A stretch of DNA of 53,131 nucleotides from assembly GCF_040219635.1 (NCBI RefSeq), contig NZ_JAVJSC010000011.1:1-53131 (forward strand), given 5' to 3'. Source of the stretch: Pyruvatibacter sp. Lineage in GTDB: Bacteria > Pseudomonadota > Alphaproteobacteria > CGMCC-115125. Each line of letters begins with the position of its first letter. The stretch's first letter is position 1. A program made the translations under genes and the position numbers. Positions 33,903 through 42,810 of the stretch are shown here, in pieces. The notes under the pieces are model-generated. The model made no database searches and was not told where the DNA came from. It was given only the letters and a program-made list of their open reading frames with translations.

Positions 33903-35927
33903 TTAACGGCCAAACAGCCCGCGCAGAAGCTCTTCGGGGTTGGGCTGCTTTTGCTCCGGGGCGGCCTCCTGCGCCGCTTCATCTGCGGGTGCTGCATTAT
34001 CGTTTGCAGGCTCCTGCTGCCCCAACAGCCCGCGGATAATGTCCTTGGGCTGCAGCTTCTCAAGGCTTTCAACGCCTTTCAGCACCTCGGTGGGGTTGGA
34101 AATCACCGCCGCCAGATCGGGCGCAAACTTGGGGTTCGACCATGTGCCGGTCACAAGCACCGGAATGTTGAGCCCGCTCTTGTCGGCCTCGCCGCCCTGA
34201 CCTTCAAGGGAGGCCACCAGCTTGGGCGACAGCCGATAGTTGATGGTCTGTGCCGCAATGTTGGTGCTGCCGGTGCCAGTCAGCCGCAGCAGCGGCCCCA
34301 GCATCTTGAGATCGTTGTTCGCCAGCACGCCATTGGTGATGATGAATGAGCCGTTGAGCTCGCTGAAATCAGTATCGGCAGATGATGCGTTGCTCCATCC
34401 CGAAATCGGGTTGGTCAGTGCCGTGCGAATGATCTGCGCCAGGTTGATGCCCTTGATGGCGCCGTTACGAAAATCAATGTTGCCGGTGCCGTTGAGCGCG
34501 TTCACCATCTGGGCCTGCGAGGTGCCCTGCGTTGTTACGGCAATGTTGAAAAGCCCTGTACCCGCCAGCCGCTCAAAGCCTGCTGCCGCCTGCAGGAACG
34601 GCTGCACGGCAAGGCCGGACAGGTTGAAATTAGCCGCCAGCGAGGGTGTGGCCTGGCGACCGTTCAGGGTCAGCTTGCCGCTGCCGCTGCCCCCATACAG
34701 CGACATCCTGCCAAGCGCTGCTTCAAGCCGGCCGTTGGTCAGTTCCAGATCAAGCGCACTGGCGCCAATGACGATATTGCCGAAAATGATTTCGTCCGCA
34801 GACAGATCAAGATTGGCATCCACGGCCTTGAGGCCGGTAAAATCAATCTGTTCCGTGCTCCAGCCGGCGTCACCTTCGCCGCTATAGACATTGGTATCAA
34901 TCTGATCGACCGCCAGCGTGCCGGAAAGTTTGGGCCGGGCACCTGATGTTTCCACCACCAGGTTGCCGTTGGCGTTCATGCCATCAAGCGCCATGGTGGC
35001 ATTGGAGAAAGTGTAGCGGCTGCCGGCGCTGGCAAGCTGCCCGGTGAGTGACAGCGGCCCAAAACCGCCCCCTTCTGCCATCGGGCTGCCGGTCCAGGCG
35101 GCAAGTTGGCGCACAGACGGCACTTCCAGGTCCACGGTGCCCGTTGTGGCGAGGGCCGAGCCAAATGTCACGTCGCCCGAATAATCAAGTGTCAGCGGAT
35201 TTGAAGAGACCGCAATCGTGGCTGATGTCGTGCCCGCGTCCAGCACCGCGCGTGGCCGCTCAACCGCAGCGTCCACATTCACCCGCTCACCGTTCCATGT
35301 CAGCACGCCATCCACGGTCATCTGTTGGTCGAGGCTGGGCAATGCCAGGGTCACGTCCACATCGCTGAACGTATAGGCCGCGCCGGATTGCGTATCGCGA
35401 TAGCTGATCTGGCCGTTTTCAATAGTCATGGCGGCCAGCGACACTTCGGTGGGGGTGATGCCCTGACCTGCGGCCTCGCCGGTGTCGCTGGGCCCGCCGG
35501 TATCCTGGGGGGCTGGTGTCTCACCTGCGGGAGACGCCGCAGGCTCAAACTGCCAGTTGGGTTTGCCGTTGCGGGCGACTTCCAGATTGATGACCGGCTC
35601 GCTCAGCACAAACTCATCCACCTGCACGGTCCCGGAAAACAGCGGCATAATCGCGAGTTTTGCCCGCAGTTGCTTCATGGTGGCCATATTCGGCTCGGCA
35701 GCGCCCGGCGCATTGGCAAAGGTCACGTCGCCAATATTGGCTGCAAGCGCGGGCCACGCGCTGATCGAGACATCCCCGGCGATCGTGAGTTTACGCCCGG
35801 TCGCGTTTTCCACCGCCGCCTCAACCTCGCGCTTCACAAGGTCGGCGGAAATGAACATAGGCGCCAGAAAAACAGCACCCCCTGCAAGGATCACGATGAT
35901 GATGATGAAGGTCAGGAGGGTGCGCAT
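33903..35927 (-). CDS. AsmA-family protein
   Basis: 674 residues. An N-terminal membrane helix (LLTFIIIIVILAGGAVFLAP) is followed by the AsmA start: LVKREVEAAVENATGRKLTIAGDVSISAWPALAANIGDVTF. A long repetitive beta-rich domain (probable lipid-carrying groove) follows, then the C-terminal AsmA block NGAIKGINLAQIIRTALTNP. A Gln/Pro/Ala-rich tail ends the protein. These inner-membrane-anchored periplasmic proteins are thought to move phospholipid to the outer membrane. It lies 91 bp upstream of the importer ATPase gene on the same strand and has a long upstream region with several palindromes. Confidence 0.87.
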   Translation of the reverse strand: MRTLLTFIIIIVILAGGAVFLAPMFISADLVKREVEAAVENATGRKLTIAGDVSISAWPALAANIGDVTFANAPGAAEPNMATMKQLRAKLAIMPLFSGTVQVDEFVLSEPVINLEVARNGKPNWQFEPAASPAGETPAPQDTGGPSDTGEAAGQGITPTEVSLAAMTIENGQISYRDTQSGAAYTFSDVDVTLALPSLDQQMTVDGVLTWNGERVNVDAAVERPRAVLDAGTTSATIAVSSNPLTLDYSGDVTFGSALATTGTVDLEVPSVRQLAAWTGSPMAEGGGFGPLSLTGQLASAGSRYTFSNATMALDGMNANGNLVVETSGARPKLSGTLAVDQIDTNVYSGEGDAGWSTEQIDFTGLKAVDANLDLSADEIIFGNIVIGASALDLELTNGRLEAALGRMSLYGGSGSGKLTLNGRQATPSLAANFNLSGLAVQPFLQAAAGFERLAGTGLFNIAVTTQGTSQAQMVNALNGTGNIDFRNGAIKGINLAQIIRTALTNPISGWSNASSADTDFSELNGSFIITNGVLANNDLKMLGPLLRLTGTGSTNIAAQTINYRLSPKLVASLEGQGGEADKSGLNIPVLVTGTWSNPKFAPDLAAVISNPTEVLKGVESLEKLQPKDIIRGLLGQQEPANDNAAPADEAAQEAAPEQKQPNPEELLRGLFGR

Positions 35928-36035
35928 TGTCGGCTCCGGGGGCTGGCAGCGGGGGCTGTCGGTGAGGGTATGCCAAGTGTTGCAAGCATACCGCGCTTTG
36001 AGCAGTCCTGCCATGCATCACAACTTCATGGCTTC

Positions 36036-36053
36036 CACCATCGCGCGATGGTG
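36036..36053. promoter_or_regulatory. Perfect 18-bp palindrome, candidate operator
   Basis: CACCATCGC is followed directly by GCGATGGTG with no spacer, 109 bp upstream of the AsmA start. The length and perfect symmetry suit a dimeric repressor. No regulator gene lies beside it. Confidence 0.45.
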
Positions 36054-36203
36054 TGGCATTGTCATGACCGGATTGCCCGTTGGGGTGATTCACTTTTGCG
36101 ATTTACGCAGCCCGCATCGCCAGTTTTGGGCGGTCCCGGCTTTCCAGGATGAGGTGCTCGATGACTATCGAAACTTCTCGCGTGATCGCGTTTTCTAAAC
36201 CTC

Positions 36204-36224
36204 GTGCACACAAATCTTGTGCAC
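36204..36224. promoter_or_regulatory. GTGCACA/TGTGCAC inverted repeat
   Basis: Seven-base arms at 36204-36210 and 36218-36224 with a 7-base spacer. A wider pairing, CCTCGTG with CACGAGG about 35 bases on, encloses it. It could be a binding site or part of a folded leader RNA. Confidence 0.35.
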
Positions 36225-36287
36225 CTGGGCATCGCGCCTAGACACGAGGCTTAGGCAAACGCGGCTGGGCCCGGTCACGCGGCCCAC

Positions 36288-36313
36288 CAAAAATGCCCCA
36301 ATGAACCTGGGGC
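36288..36313 (-). terminator. Terminator-like hairpin upstream of the AsmA gene
   Basis: On the minus strand the stem GCCCCA/TGGGGC with a 7-base loop is followed by ATTTTTGG. No known gene ends here on that strand, so it would act as an attenuator in a long AsmA leader or end a small RNA read leftward. Confidence 0.4.
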
Positions 36314-36394
36314 GTTCTTTCCTGCGTTTGCTCATTTCTGAAAACTGATTTCTTCCTGGGACGGCACGCCGCATTGAGGCTTGCCGCGCATAAC

Positions 36395-38152
36395 ATGACC
36401 AATCTATCGACCTTCGACACCGCGCGCTTCGTGTGGGATTACTGGATGCGCTATCCGCGTCTGTTTGCCGTCTGCGTGCTGCTGGTGGTTGGCATGGCGG
36501 CAATGGACACATTGCTGCCGGTGGTGGCCGGGCGCTTCATTGACATTATTTCCGGCGATAATTCCAACAGCAATGTCTGGCAGATGCTCGCCATCGTCAT
36601 TGGTGTTTCGGTGCTCTACTTCACCCTGCGTTACATCATGTATCGCGTGTGGATCGTGTTCGCGGCCAATGTCATGCGCCATCTTGTGGCGGATGCATTT
36701 GAGCGGGTGCAGCGGTTTTCCTCGGAGTGGCACGCCAACGCGTTTGCCGGTGCCACCGTGCGCAAGATCAGCCGCGGGTTGTGGGCCTATGACACCTATT
36801 CCGACACGATCATTCATGCGTTGCTGACGGCCGTGCTGACGCTGATCGGGCTGACCGTCATGCTGTCCGTGCAGTGGCCGGTGATGGGGGCAACGGTAGG
36901 CGGGTTGATCGTGGTGCATCTGGGTGTCGGCTACTGGCTGGCGGCCAACTTTGTGGCACCCGCCAACAAGGTGCACATGGCTGCCGACAGCCGGATCAGC
37001 GCCACCATGTCGGACGCCATCACCTGCAATGCCGTGGTCAAGAGCTTTGGCGCGGAAGCCCGCGAGGACGCGACATTCAGGGCGGTGGTGCGCGACTGGG
37101 CCGGAAAGGCGCAGTTTGCCTGGATACGAAATGAAAACGCAGCGATGTTTCAGGTCGCCATGCAGGTTTTGATGATGGCGGCTTTGCTGGGCTTTTCCAC
37201 CTATTACTGGACCCAGGGCACAGCCTCGCCGGGTGACGTGGTGCTGGCGCTCACAACCTTTTTCGTGATCGACAGCAATTTGCGCCACGCATCCTTTCAC
37301 ATCCGCAACGCACAGCAGGCCATCAACGAGCTTGATGATCTGGTGTTGTTTGCCCGTCAGCCCATGGGCGTGGCCGACACACCCGGCGCGCCGGACTTTG
37401 TGCCTGGCACCGGCCGCGTTGAGTTTGAGCGCGTGCGCTTTGCGTATGCCAACCAGCCGGACCCGATCTATGACGATTTCTCGCTGACGTTGCAGCCCGG
37501 TGAGCGGGTGGGCCTTGTAGGCCGGTCGGGCGCGGGCAAGAGCACGTTCGTCAAGCTGCTGCAACGCCTGCATGATGTGGATGGCGGGCGCATCATCATT
37601 GATGGGCAGGATGTGGCGCGGGTGGGCCAGGCGTCTTTGCGGCAGGCCATTGCGCTGGTGCCGCAGGACCCGGTGCTGTTTCACCGCTCCCTGGCAGACA
37701 ACATCGCCTATGCGCGGCCCGATGCCACCCGTGAGCAAATCATGGAGGCGGCAAGACGGGCGCACGCGGATGAGTTCATTCAGGCGCTTCCGCTGGGCTA
37801 TGACACGGAAGTGGGCGAGCGCGGCGTCAAGCTGTCCGGCGGGGAGCGCCAGCGCATTGCGATCGCCCGCGCGTTTTTGGCTGATGCACCCCTGCTGGTG
37901 CTTGATGAAGCAACCTCCAGTCTTGACTCGCAAACCGAATGCATCATCCAGGACGCCATCGAGGAGCTCATGTGTGGCCGCACCACCATCCTGATCGCTC
38001 ACCGCCTGTCCACCCTGCGTGATGTGGACCGGATACTGGTGTTCAGGGACGGACGCATTGTCGAGCAGGGCACTCACGCACAACTGCTTGAAAGGCCCGA
38101 TGGCGATTTCAGGCAGTTGCTGGAAACGCAGGCGGCGGGGCTGGTCTTCTAG
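36395..38152 (+). CDS. ABC exporter half-transporter (permease fused to ATPase)
   Basis: 585 residues. The N-terminal half has six membrane helices of the type I exporter fold, beginning near YPRLFAVCVLLVVGMAAMDTLLPVV. The C-terminal ATPase has Walker A GRSGAGKST, signature LSGGERQR, Walker B LLVLDEATSSLD and H-loop IAHRLSTL. It works as a homo- or heterodimer. Relatives export lipids, peptides, drugs or heavy-metal conjugates; the cargo here is unknown. ATG 36395 was chosen; a TTG at 36374 in frame is the alternative, and neither has a strong ribosome site. A transport gene cluster continues downstream on the same strand. Confidence 0.9.
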   Translation: MTNLSTFDTARFVWDYWMRYPRLFAVCVLLVVGMAAMDTLLPVVAGRFIDIISGDNSNSNVWQMLAIVIGVSVLYFTLRYIMYRVWIVFAANVMRHLVADAFERVQRFSSEWHANAFAGATVRKISRGLWAYDTYSDTIIHALLTAVLTLIGLTVMLSVQWPVMGATVGGLIVVHLGVGYWLAANFVAPANKVHMAADSRISATMSDAITCNAVVKSFGAEAREDATFRAVVRDWAGKAQFAWIRNENAAMFQVAMQVLMMAALLGFSTYYWTQGTASPGDVVLALTTFFVIDSNLRHASFHIRNAQQAINELDDLVLFARQPMGVADTPGAPDFVPGTGRVEFERVRFAYANQPDPIYDDFSLTLQPGERVGLVGRSGAGKSTFVKLLQRLHDVDGGRIIIDGQDVARVGQASLRQAIALVPQDPVLFHRSLADNIAYARPDATREQIMEAARRAHADEFIQALPLGYDTEVGERGVKLSGGERQRIAIARAFLADAPLLVLDEATSSLDSQTECIIQDAIEELMCGRTTILIAHRLSTLRDVDRILVFRDGRIVEQGTHAQLLERPDGDFRQLLETQAAGLVF

Positions 38153-38273
38153 CCCTGCCGCGTGCCACGGCGCGGCGCGGAAAAAAACCGGGACACCAAA
38201 AATCCTGCTTTCGCGTTGGCAAAACCCTCGTCATACTCGCCCGCGTAAATCCGCTTGAGGGGAGCTTCATATT

Positions 38274-39737
38274 TTGGCGGTCATGGCGTTTTTTGTGGGG
38301 CTCTATCTGGTCCTTTCCATCGGCATCGGCATATATGCAGCGCGCCGTGTTCACACATCCACCGACTTCATCCTCGCGGGCCGTTCGCTGCCGCTCTACA
38401 TCGTGATCGCCACCGTTTTTGTGACCTTCTTTGGCTCCGAAGCGGTGCTTGGTATTCCGGCAACCTTCATGGAAGAAGGTATGCACGGCATCGTCGCGGA
38501 CCCGTATGGCGCGGGGCTTTGCCTCATTTTTGTGGGCCTGTTTTTCGCCGCCCGCATTTACCGCATGAAGCTCAATACCATCGGTGATTTCTTCCGCATA
38601 CGGTATAGCCCGTCTGTGGAGCTGATGGTCTCAATCGCGATCTGTATCAGCTATCTGGGCTGGATTGCCGCCCAGATTGTGGCGCTGGGGATCGTGCTCA
38701 ACATCGTGAGCGCCGGTCTCATCAGCTTTGAGATGGGTATGGTGCTGGGGCTGGTCAGCGTTATGGCCTACACGGTTTTTGGCGGCATGATGTCTGTGGC
38801 CATTGTGTCGTTCATTCAGATGATCGCCATCATTATCGGCCTTATCGCCATTGCCTGGTTCGTCGCAGGAAATGTCGAGGGGGGCTCGGCGGCCATCGTC
38901 AGCCACGCCGCGCAGAACGGGAAGTTCGAGTTCTGGCCTGCGCTCGACCTTGCTGCCATCCTCGCCTTCTTTGGCGCCTTCATCACGCTGGCGCTGGGGT
39001 CAATTCCGCAGCAGGACGTGTTCCAGCGGGTCATGTCCGCGAAGAACGAAAACGTCGCGGCGCATGGGTCCGTCTATGGTGGCATTTTGTACATCGCGTT
39101 CTGCCTGATACCGATCTTCATCGTTTATGGCGCGTTGCTGATCGACCCGGACCTGGTGGCACTGCATAGCGCTGAGGGCGGCGATACGCAGCGCATCCTG
39201 CCCGAGTTCATCCTCGCGCATACGCATGTTGCGCTGCAGGTTCTGTTTTTTGGTGCGCTGCTGTCCGCCATCATGTCCACGGCGGCGGGTACGCTGCTGG
39301 CACCATCCGCCATCATGGCGGAAAACATCCTGCGTCCGCACTTCAACCTCAGCGATACGCAGTTCTTGCTGTTGCTGCGTCTGTGCGTCGTGGGGTTCGG
39401 GCTGGTTGTACTGGGCTACGCCTATCTCAGTGCCGCCGCGGGCCTGTCGATTTTTGAAATGGTCGAGAATGCCTATCTGATAACGCTGTGTGGTGCGTTC
39501 ACGCCGCTTGCGTTCGGAGTGTATTGGAAGCGCGCCACCAATGCCGGTGCGCTCGCGTCCATTATCTGCGGTGTCGGCACCTGGGTGGTTCTTGAAATCG
39601 TGAGCTGGCAGGTGGTGGCAGCAGGCGGGGACGCGTTGCTTGTGCCGCCGCAGGTGGCGGGCCTGGCAGCAGCGATCGCGGGCATGATCATCGGTTCTTT
39701 GTATTTCAAATCCGGACGGGCGATGCAGACCGCCTGA
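38274..39737 (+). CDS. Sodium:solute symporter family protein
   Basis: 487 residues with about 13 membrane helices. SSS-family marks are the start YLVLSIGIGIYAARRVHTSTDFILAGRSL, the GSEAVLGIPATFMEEG region, GSIPQQDVFQRVMSAK and FFGALLSAIMSTAAGTLLAPSAIMAEN. It carries a small organic solute with Na+. The substrate is not clear; the nearby FNT channel and acetoacetyl-CoA synthetase suggest a short carboxylate. The start is TTG 38274: GAGGGGAG lies 9 bases before it but 18 before the next ATG (38283). Confidence 0.88.
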   Translation: MAVMAFFVGLYLVLSIGIGIYAARRVHTSTDFILAGRSLPLYIVIATVFVTFFGSEAVLGIPATFMEEGMHGIVADPYGAGLCLIFVGLFFAARIYRMKLNTIGDFFRIRYSPSVELMVSIAICISYLGWIAAQIVALGIVLNIVSAGLISFEMGMVLGLVSVMAYTVFGGMMSVAIVSFIQMIAIIIGLIAIAWFVAGNVEGGSAAIVSHAAQNGKFEFWPALDLAAILAFFGAFITLALGSIPQQDVFQRVMSAKNENVAAHGSVYGGILYIAFCLIPIFIVYGALLIDPDLVALHSAEGGDTQRILPEFILAHTHVALQVLFFGALLSAIMSTAAGTLLAPSAIMAENILRPHFNLSDTQFLLLLRLCVVGFGLVVLGYAYLSAAAGLSIFEMVENAYLITLCGAFTPLAFGVYWKRATNAGALASIICGVGTWVVLEIVSWQVVAAGGDALLVPPQVAGLAAAIAGMIIGSLYFKSGRAMQTA

Positions 39738-39783
39738 GCTCCAAGGTTGCCACATATCCCAGCGGTGCTAGGTTGACCGTCAG

Positions 39784-40653
39784 ATGAGTGACAAGCCAGA
39801 CCCTGAAGGCCGTGGAGAAACTGACGACAGTGTGAAGCTGTCGGACAAGGAGCGCGTGCAGGCGCGCAAGAACCTGCGTTCCACCTCGCCAGTCATTTTC
39901 GAGACCATCCGGCAGGAAGGCATCGAGGAGCTTGAGCGCCCGCTGCTTTCGCTGTGGTGGTCGGGCGTGGCGGCCGGCCTTGTGATGTCGCTGTCACTGT
40001 TTTCCAAAGGCTATCTGCATCACCATCTGCCGGACGAGGCATGGCGGCCGCTGGTCAGCAATTTTGGCTACACCGTCGGCTTTTTGCTGGTCATTCTGGG
40101 GCGGCTGCAACTGTTCACCGAAAACACCATCAAGCCTGTGTTGCCCCTGTTCATAACACCTACCATGTGGCGGTTGCGCACCATGGTGCAGTTATGGGTG
40201 GTTGTGCTGGTCGCCAATCTCGTCGGCATTTTTGCGTCGGTCGCATTGGCCGACAATGCAGGCATCGCCATGCCGCACCAGATTGCAGCTTTTCTGGAAG
40301 TCTCCCATCACCTTGCCGATCGTTCCGCGCTGGAAAACATTGCGCTGGGTGTGCCTGCCGGGTTTTTGCTTGCCACACTGGTGTGGGGTCTGGCCGACAT
40401 GAAGTCGGGTCGCGTGTGGCTGATCATCATCGTCACCTACGTCATTGCTGTTGGCGAGTTCAGCCATGTGGTGGCGGGGTCCGCGGAGGTGTTTTTGCTG
40501 GCACTCCATGACAAAATGAGCTTCAGCGCGGCATTCGGGCAGTTTGTGTTTCCCACTTTGCTGGGCAATGTGCTGGGCGGCACCGGCCTTTTTGCCCTCA
40601 TTGCCTATGGTCAGGTGCGCCACGAAATCACCGAACCGGATGACGGGAGGTAG
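39784..40653 (+). CDS. Formate/nitrite transporter (FNT) family channel, YfdC-like
   Basis: 289 residues. A charged 40-residue N-terminus precedes six helices. The family pore segments are LERPLLSLWWSGVAAGLVMS, NFGYTVGFLLVILGRLQLFTENTI and, in the C-terminal half, FSHVVAGSAEVFLLAL. The match is closer to the YfdC subgroup than to FocA or NirC, whose substrate is not established. It starts 46 bp after the SSS symporter gene and probably shares its transcript. Confidence 0.85.
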   Translation: MSDKPDPEGRGETDDSVKLSDKERVQARKNLRSTSPVIFETIRQEGIEELERPLLSLWWSGVAAGLVMSLSLFSKGYLHHHLPDEAWRPLVSNFGYTVGFLLVILGRLQLFTENTIKPVLPLFITPTMWRLRTMVQLWVVVLVANLVGIFASVALADNAGIAMPHQIAAFLEVSHHLADRSALENIALGVPAGFLLATLVWGLADMKSGRVWLIIIVTYVIAVGEFSHVVAGSAEVFLLALHDKMSFSAAFGQFVFPTLLGNVLGGTGLFALIAYGQVRHEITEPDDGR

Positions 40654-40718
40654 GGCTTCCCGGGCCGGGCTGCGGAAATATTTTTGATTTCAGGCGGGCA
40701 GGGGGCTATCGCATAGGT

Positions 40719-42674
40719 ATGTCTCATCCTGATCGCATTTTGTGGCAGCCGAACACAGCGAACCCAAGCCCCATGCTGCGCTTTGCAGCGGCAGCATCCG
40801 TGCGCTGGTCGCGCGACCTTGGCGCATGGCCGGATCTGCACGCATGGTCGATCACCCACCGCGACGAGTTTTGGCGCACCGTGTGGGACGAGTGCGGTAT
40901 TGTTGGCGAGCCAGGTGATGTGGTTTTGCAAAACGCGGACGCCATGCCCGGCGCGCGGTTTTTTCCCGACGCCAAACTGAACTTCGCTGAAAACCTGCTT
41001 GCTCATGCGCGTGGCGACGATGATGTGGCGCTCGTGTTCCGCTCAGAAACCGGCGACGCGTGGCGCGTCACCTGGGGCCAGCTTCTGCATGATGTGGCCC
41101 GCGCGCAGCAGGTGTTCGCGCGTATGGGGCTTGGCCCCGGCGACCGGGTGGCGGCCATGCTGCCCAATAGGCCGGAGGCCATTGTGGCCATGCTGGCGGC
41201 GGCAGGCATGGGGGCTGTTTTCTCATCATGCTCGCCTGACTTTGGCGTCAAGGGCGTGCTCGACAGGTTCGGCCAGATCGAACCCAAGGTTCTGATCGGC
41301 TGCGCAGCCTATGCCTATGGCGGCAAAGTGCATGACACGTGCGCAAAGCTCGCCCGGGTTGCTGCCGGGTTGCCTAACCTCAATGGCGTGCTGGTGGTGC
41401 CCTATTTAGGGGACGAGGACGTGTCCGCCATTGACGGTGCGGAATTGTGGGCCGACGCGCTGGAAACCGAAGACGCTGACACACCTATCTTCCTGCCTTT
41501 GCCGTTCAATCATCCGCTGTATGTGTTGTTCTCATCCGGTACCACGGGCGCACCCAAATGCATTGTGCATTCGGCGGGCGGCACCGTGTTGCAGCACGCC
41601 AAGGAACACCGGCTGCATTGTGGCCTCACGAGCGACGATACGCTGTTCTATTTCACAACCTGTGGCTGGATGATGTGGAACTGGATGGTATCTGGCCTGC
41701 AGGCGGGCGCAACGCTGGTGCTGTATGACGGGTCGCCGTTCCACCCCGGAGCCGACACACTGTTTGACGTGGTGCAGCGCCAGCGCGTCACCCATTTTGG
41801 CACCTCGGCAAAGTTCATCGATGCCCTGCGCAACGAAAGCCGGCGCCCGCGTGACACCCATGACCTGACCGCCATGCGTATGCTGCTGTCCACCGGCTCA
41901 CCGCTGGTGCCGGAAGGCTTTGACTATGTGATGGATGCCATCAAGCCGGATGTGCATCTGGCGTCGATTGCCGGGGGCACCGACATTGTGTCGTGTTTTG
42001 TGCTTGGCAACCCGATGCAGCCCGTGAGGCGCGGCGAAATACAGGGGCCGGGCCTTGGCATGGCGGTGGAAGTATGGAGCGACGACGGCGCACCGTTGGT
42101 GGCTGAAAAAGGCGAACTCGTCTGTACACGGCCTTTTGCGTCCATGCCCCTAGGTTTTTGGAATGATGACGATGGTGCGCGGTATGCTGCTGCGTATTTC
42201 GAGCGTTTCCCCAATGTCTGGCATCACGGTGACTTTGCCGAGCAAACAATCCATGGCGGTTTCATTATTCATGGCCGGTCCGATGCAACGCTCAACCCCG
42301 GCGGCATCCGCATCGGCACGGCGGAGATCTATCGGCAGGTCGAACAGTTGCCGGAGGTGGCCGAGGCGTTGGTGATTGGCCAGGAGTGGCGCGGCGATAC
42401 CCGCGTCGTGTTGTTTGTTGTGCTGGCGCCGGATGTTGCCCTTGATGCTGACCTTGAAGCCCGCATCAAGAAACAGATCAGGGAAGGTGCAAGCCCCCGC
42501 CACGTGCCTGCCCGTGTTGTACAGGTGGCCGACATCCCGCGCACCAAATCGGGCAAAATCACCGAGCTTGCCGTTCGCGATGTGGTGCATGGCCGCGAGA
42601 TCAAGAACGCGGAAGCGTTGGCAAACCCTGAGGCTCTGTCGCTTTTCCGTAATCTGGATGCCCTGAAAACCTGA
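40719..42674 (+). CDS. Acetoacetyl-CoA synthetase (acetoacetate-CoA ligase)
   Basis: 651 residues, the expected length. It activates acetoacetate with ATP and CoA. ANL-superfamily motifs are present: P-loop LFSSGTTGAPKCIVHSAGG, the hinge region FIIHGRSDATLNPGGIRIG and the adenylation lysine in PRTKSGKITE. The N-terminal start RILWQPNTANPSPMLRF and the LSTGSPLVPEGFDYV and GGTDIVSCFV blocks set it apart from acetyl-CoA synthetase. Acetoacetate comes from PHB, leucine or ketone-body breakdown. It is the last gene in the plus-strand run, 65 bp after the FNT gene. Confidence 0.92.
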   Translation: MSHPDRILWQPNTANPSPMLRFAAAASVRWSRDLGAWPDLHAWSITHRDEFWRTVWDECGIVGEPGDVVLQNADAMPGARFFPDAKLNFAENLLAHARGDDDVALVFRSETGDAWRVTWGQLLHDVARAQQVFARMGLGPGDRVAAMLPNRPEAIVAMLAAAGMGAVFSSCSPDFGVKGVLDRFGQIEPKVLIGCAAYAYGGKVHDTCAKLARVAAGLPNLNGVLVVPYLGDEDVSAIDGAELWADALETEDADTPIFLPLPFNHPLYVLFSSGTTGAPKCIVHSAGGTVLQHAKEHRLHCGLTSDDTLFYFTTCGWMMWNWMVSGLQAGATLVLYDGSPFHPGADTLFDVVQRQRVTHFGTSAKFIDALRNESRRPRDTHDLTAMRMLLSTGSPLVPEGFDYVMDAIKPDVHLASIAGGTDIVSCFVLGNPMQPVRRGEIQGPGLGMAVEVWSDDGAPLVAEKGELVCTRPFASMPLGFWNDDDGARYAAAYFERFPNVWHHGDFAEQTIHGGFIIHGRSDATLNPGGIRIGTAEIYRQVEQLPEVAEALVIGQEWRGDTRVVLFVVLAPDVALDADLEARIKKQIREGASPRHVPARVVQVADIPRTKSGKITELAVRDVVHGREIKNAEALANPEALSLFRNLDALKT

Positions 42675-42723
42675 ACCCCGCGACGCCACTTTGACGCACC
42701 AGCGGGTCTGGATTCATCTTGAC

Positions 42724-42776
42724 TTGCGAATAGTTCTCATATTCAGTCGCATTATATTGTGCGATTCATTCGCAAG
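42724..42776. promoter_or_regulatory. Two Fur-box-like sites upstream of the iron-binding protein gene
   Basis: Box 1 is TTGCGAATAGTTCTCATATT starting at 42724. Box 2 contains the inverted repeat TGCGA-TTCAT-TCGCA (42760-42774). The outer ends TTGCGAAT (42724-42731) and ATTCGCAA (42768-42775) also mirror each other. The form is that of alphaproteobacterial Fur sites. A -10-like TATATT (42753-42758) lies between them, so Fur binding would block transcription under iron repletion. Confidence 0.7.
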
Positions 42777-42810
42777 TTTGGAAAAACTCTCTATCAGGAG
42801 CCAAAACCCT

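Larger units (their letters stand above)
35928..36394. other. 467-bp divergent intergenic region with palindromes
   Basis: The gap between the AsmA gene (minus) and the ABC exporter gene (plus) holds no convincing gene. It contains an 18-bp palindrome, a GTGCACA inverted repeat and a minus-strand hairpin followed by T5, each listed separately. Short frames exist, including a 46-codon minus frame at 36195-36335, but none has a ribosome site. Confidence 0.6.

Noticed and set aside
36195..36335. A 46-codon minus-strand frame beginning MSKRRKERPRFIGAF upstream of the AsmA gene.
   Set aside because: The start faintly recalls small phage-type DNA-binding proteins, but there is no Shine-Dalgarno sequence, a terminator-like hairpin lies inside it, and the rest shows no similarity. 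Not called.
36404..38083. A 559-codon minus-strand frame opposite the ABC exporter.
   Set aside because: It mirrors the exporter codons, is His/Arg/Gly-rich without any domain, and the plus frame has all ABC motifs.
38150..38200. A terminator after the ABC exporter (GCCGCG...CGCGGC near 38157-38176).
   Set aside because: The stem is followed by A-rich, not T-rich, sequence on the plus strand, and no minus-strand gene needs it.
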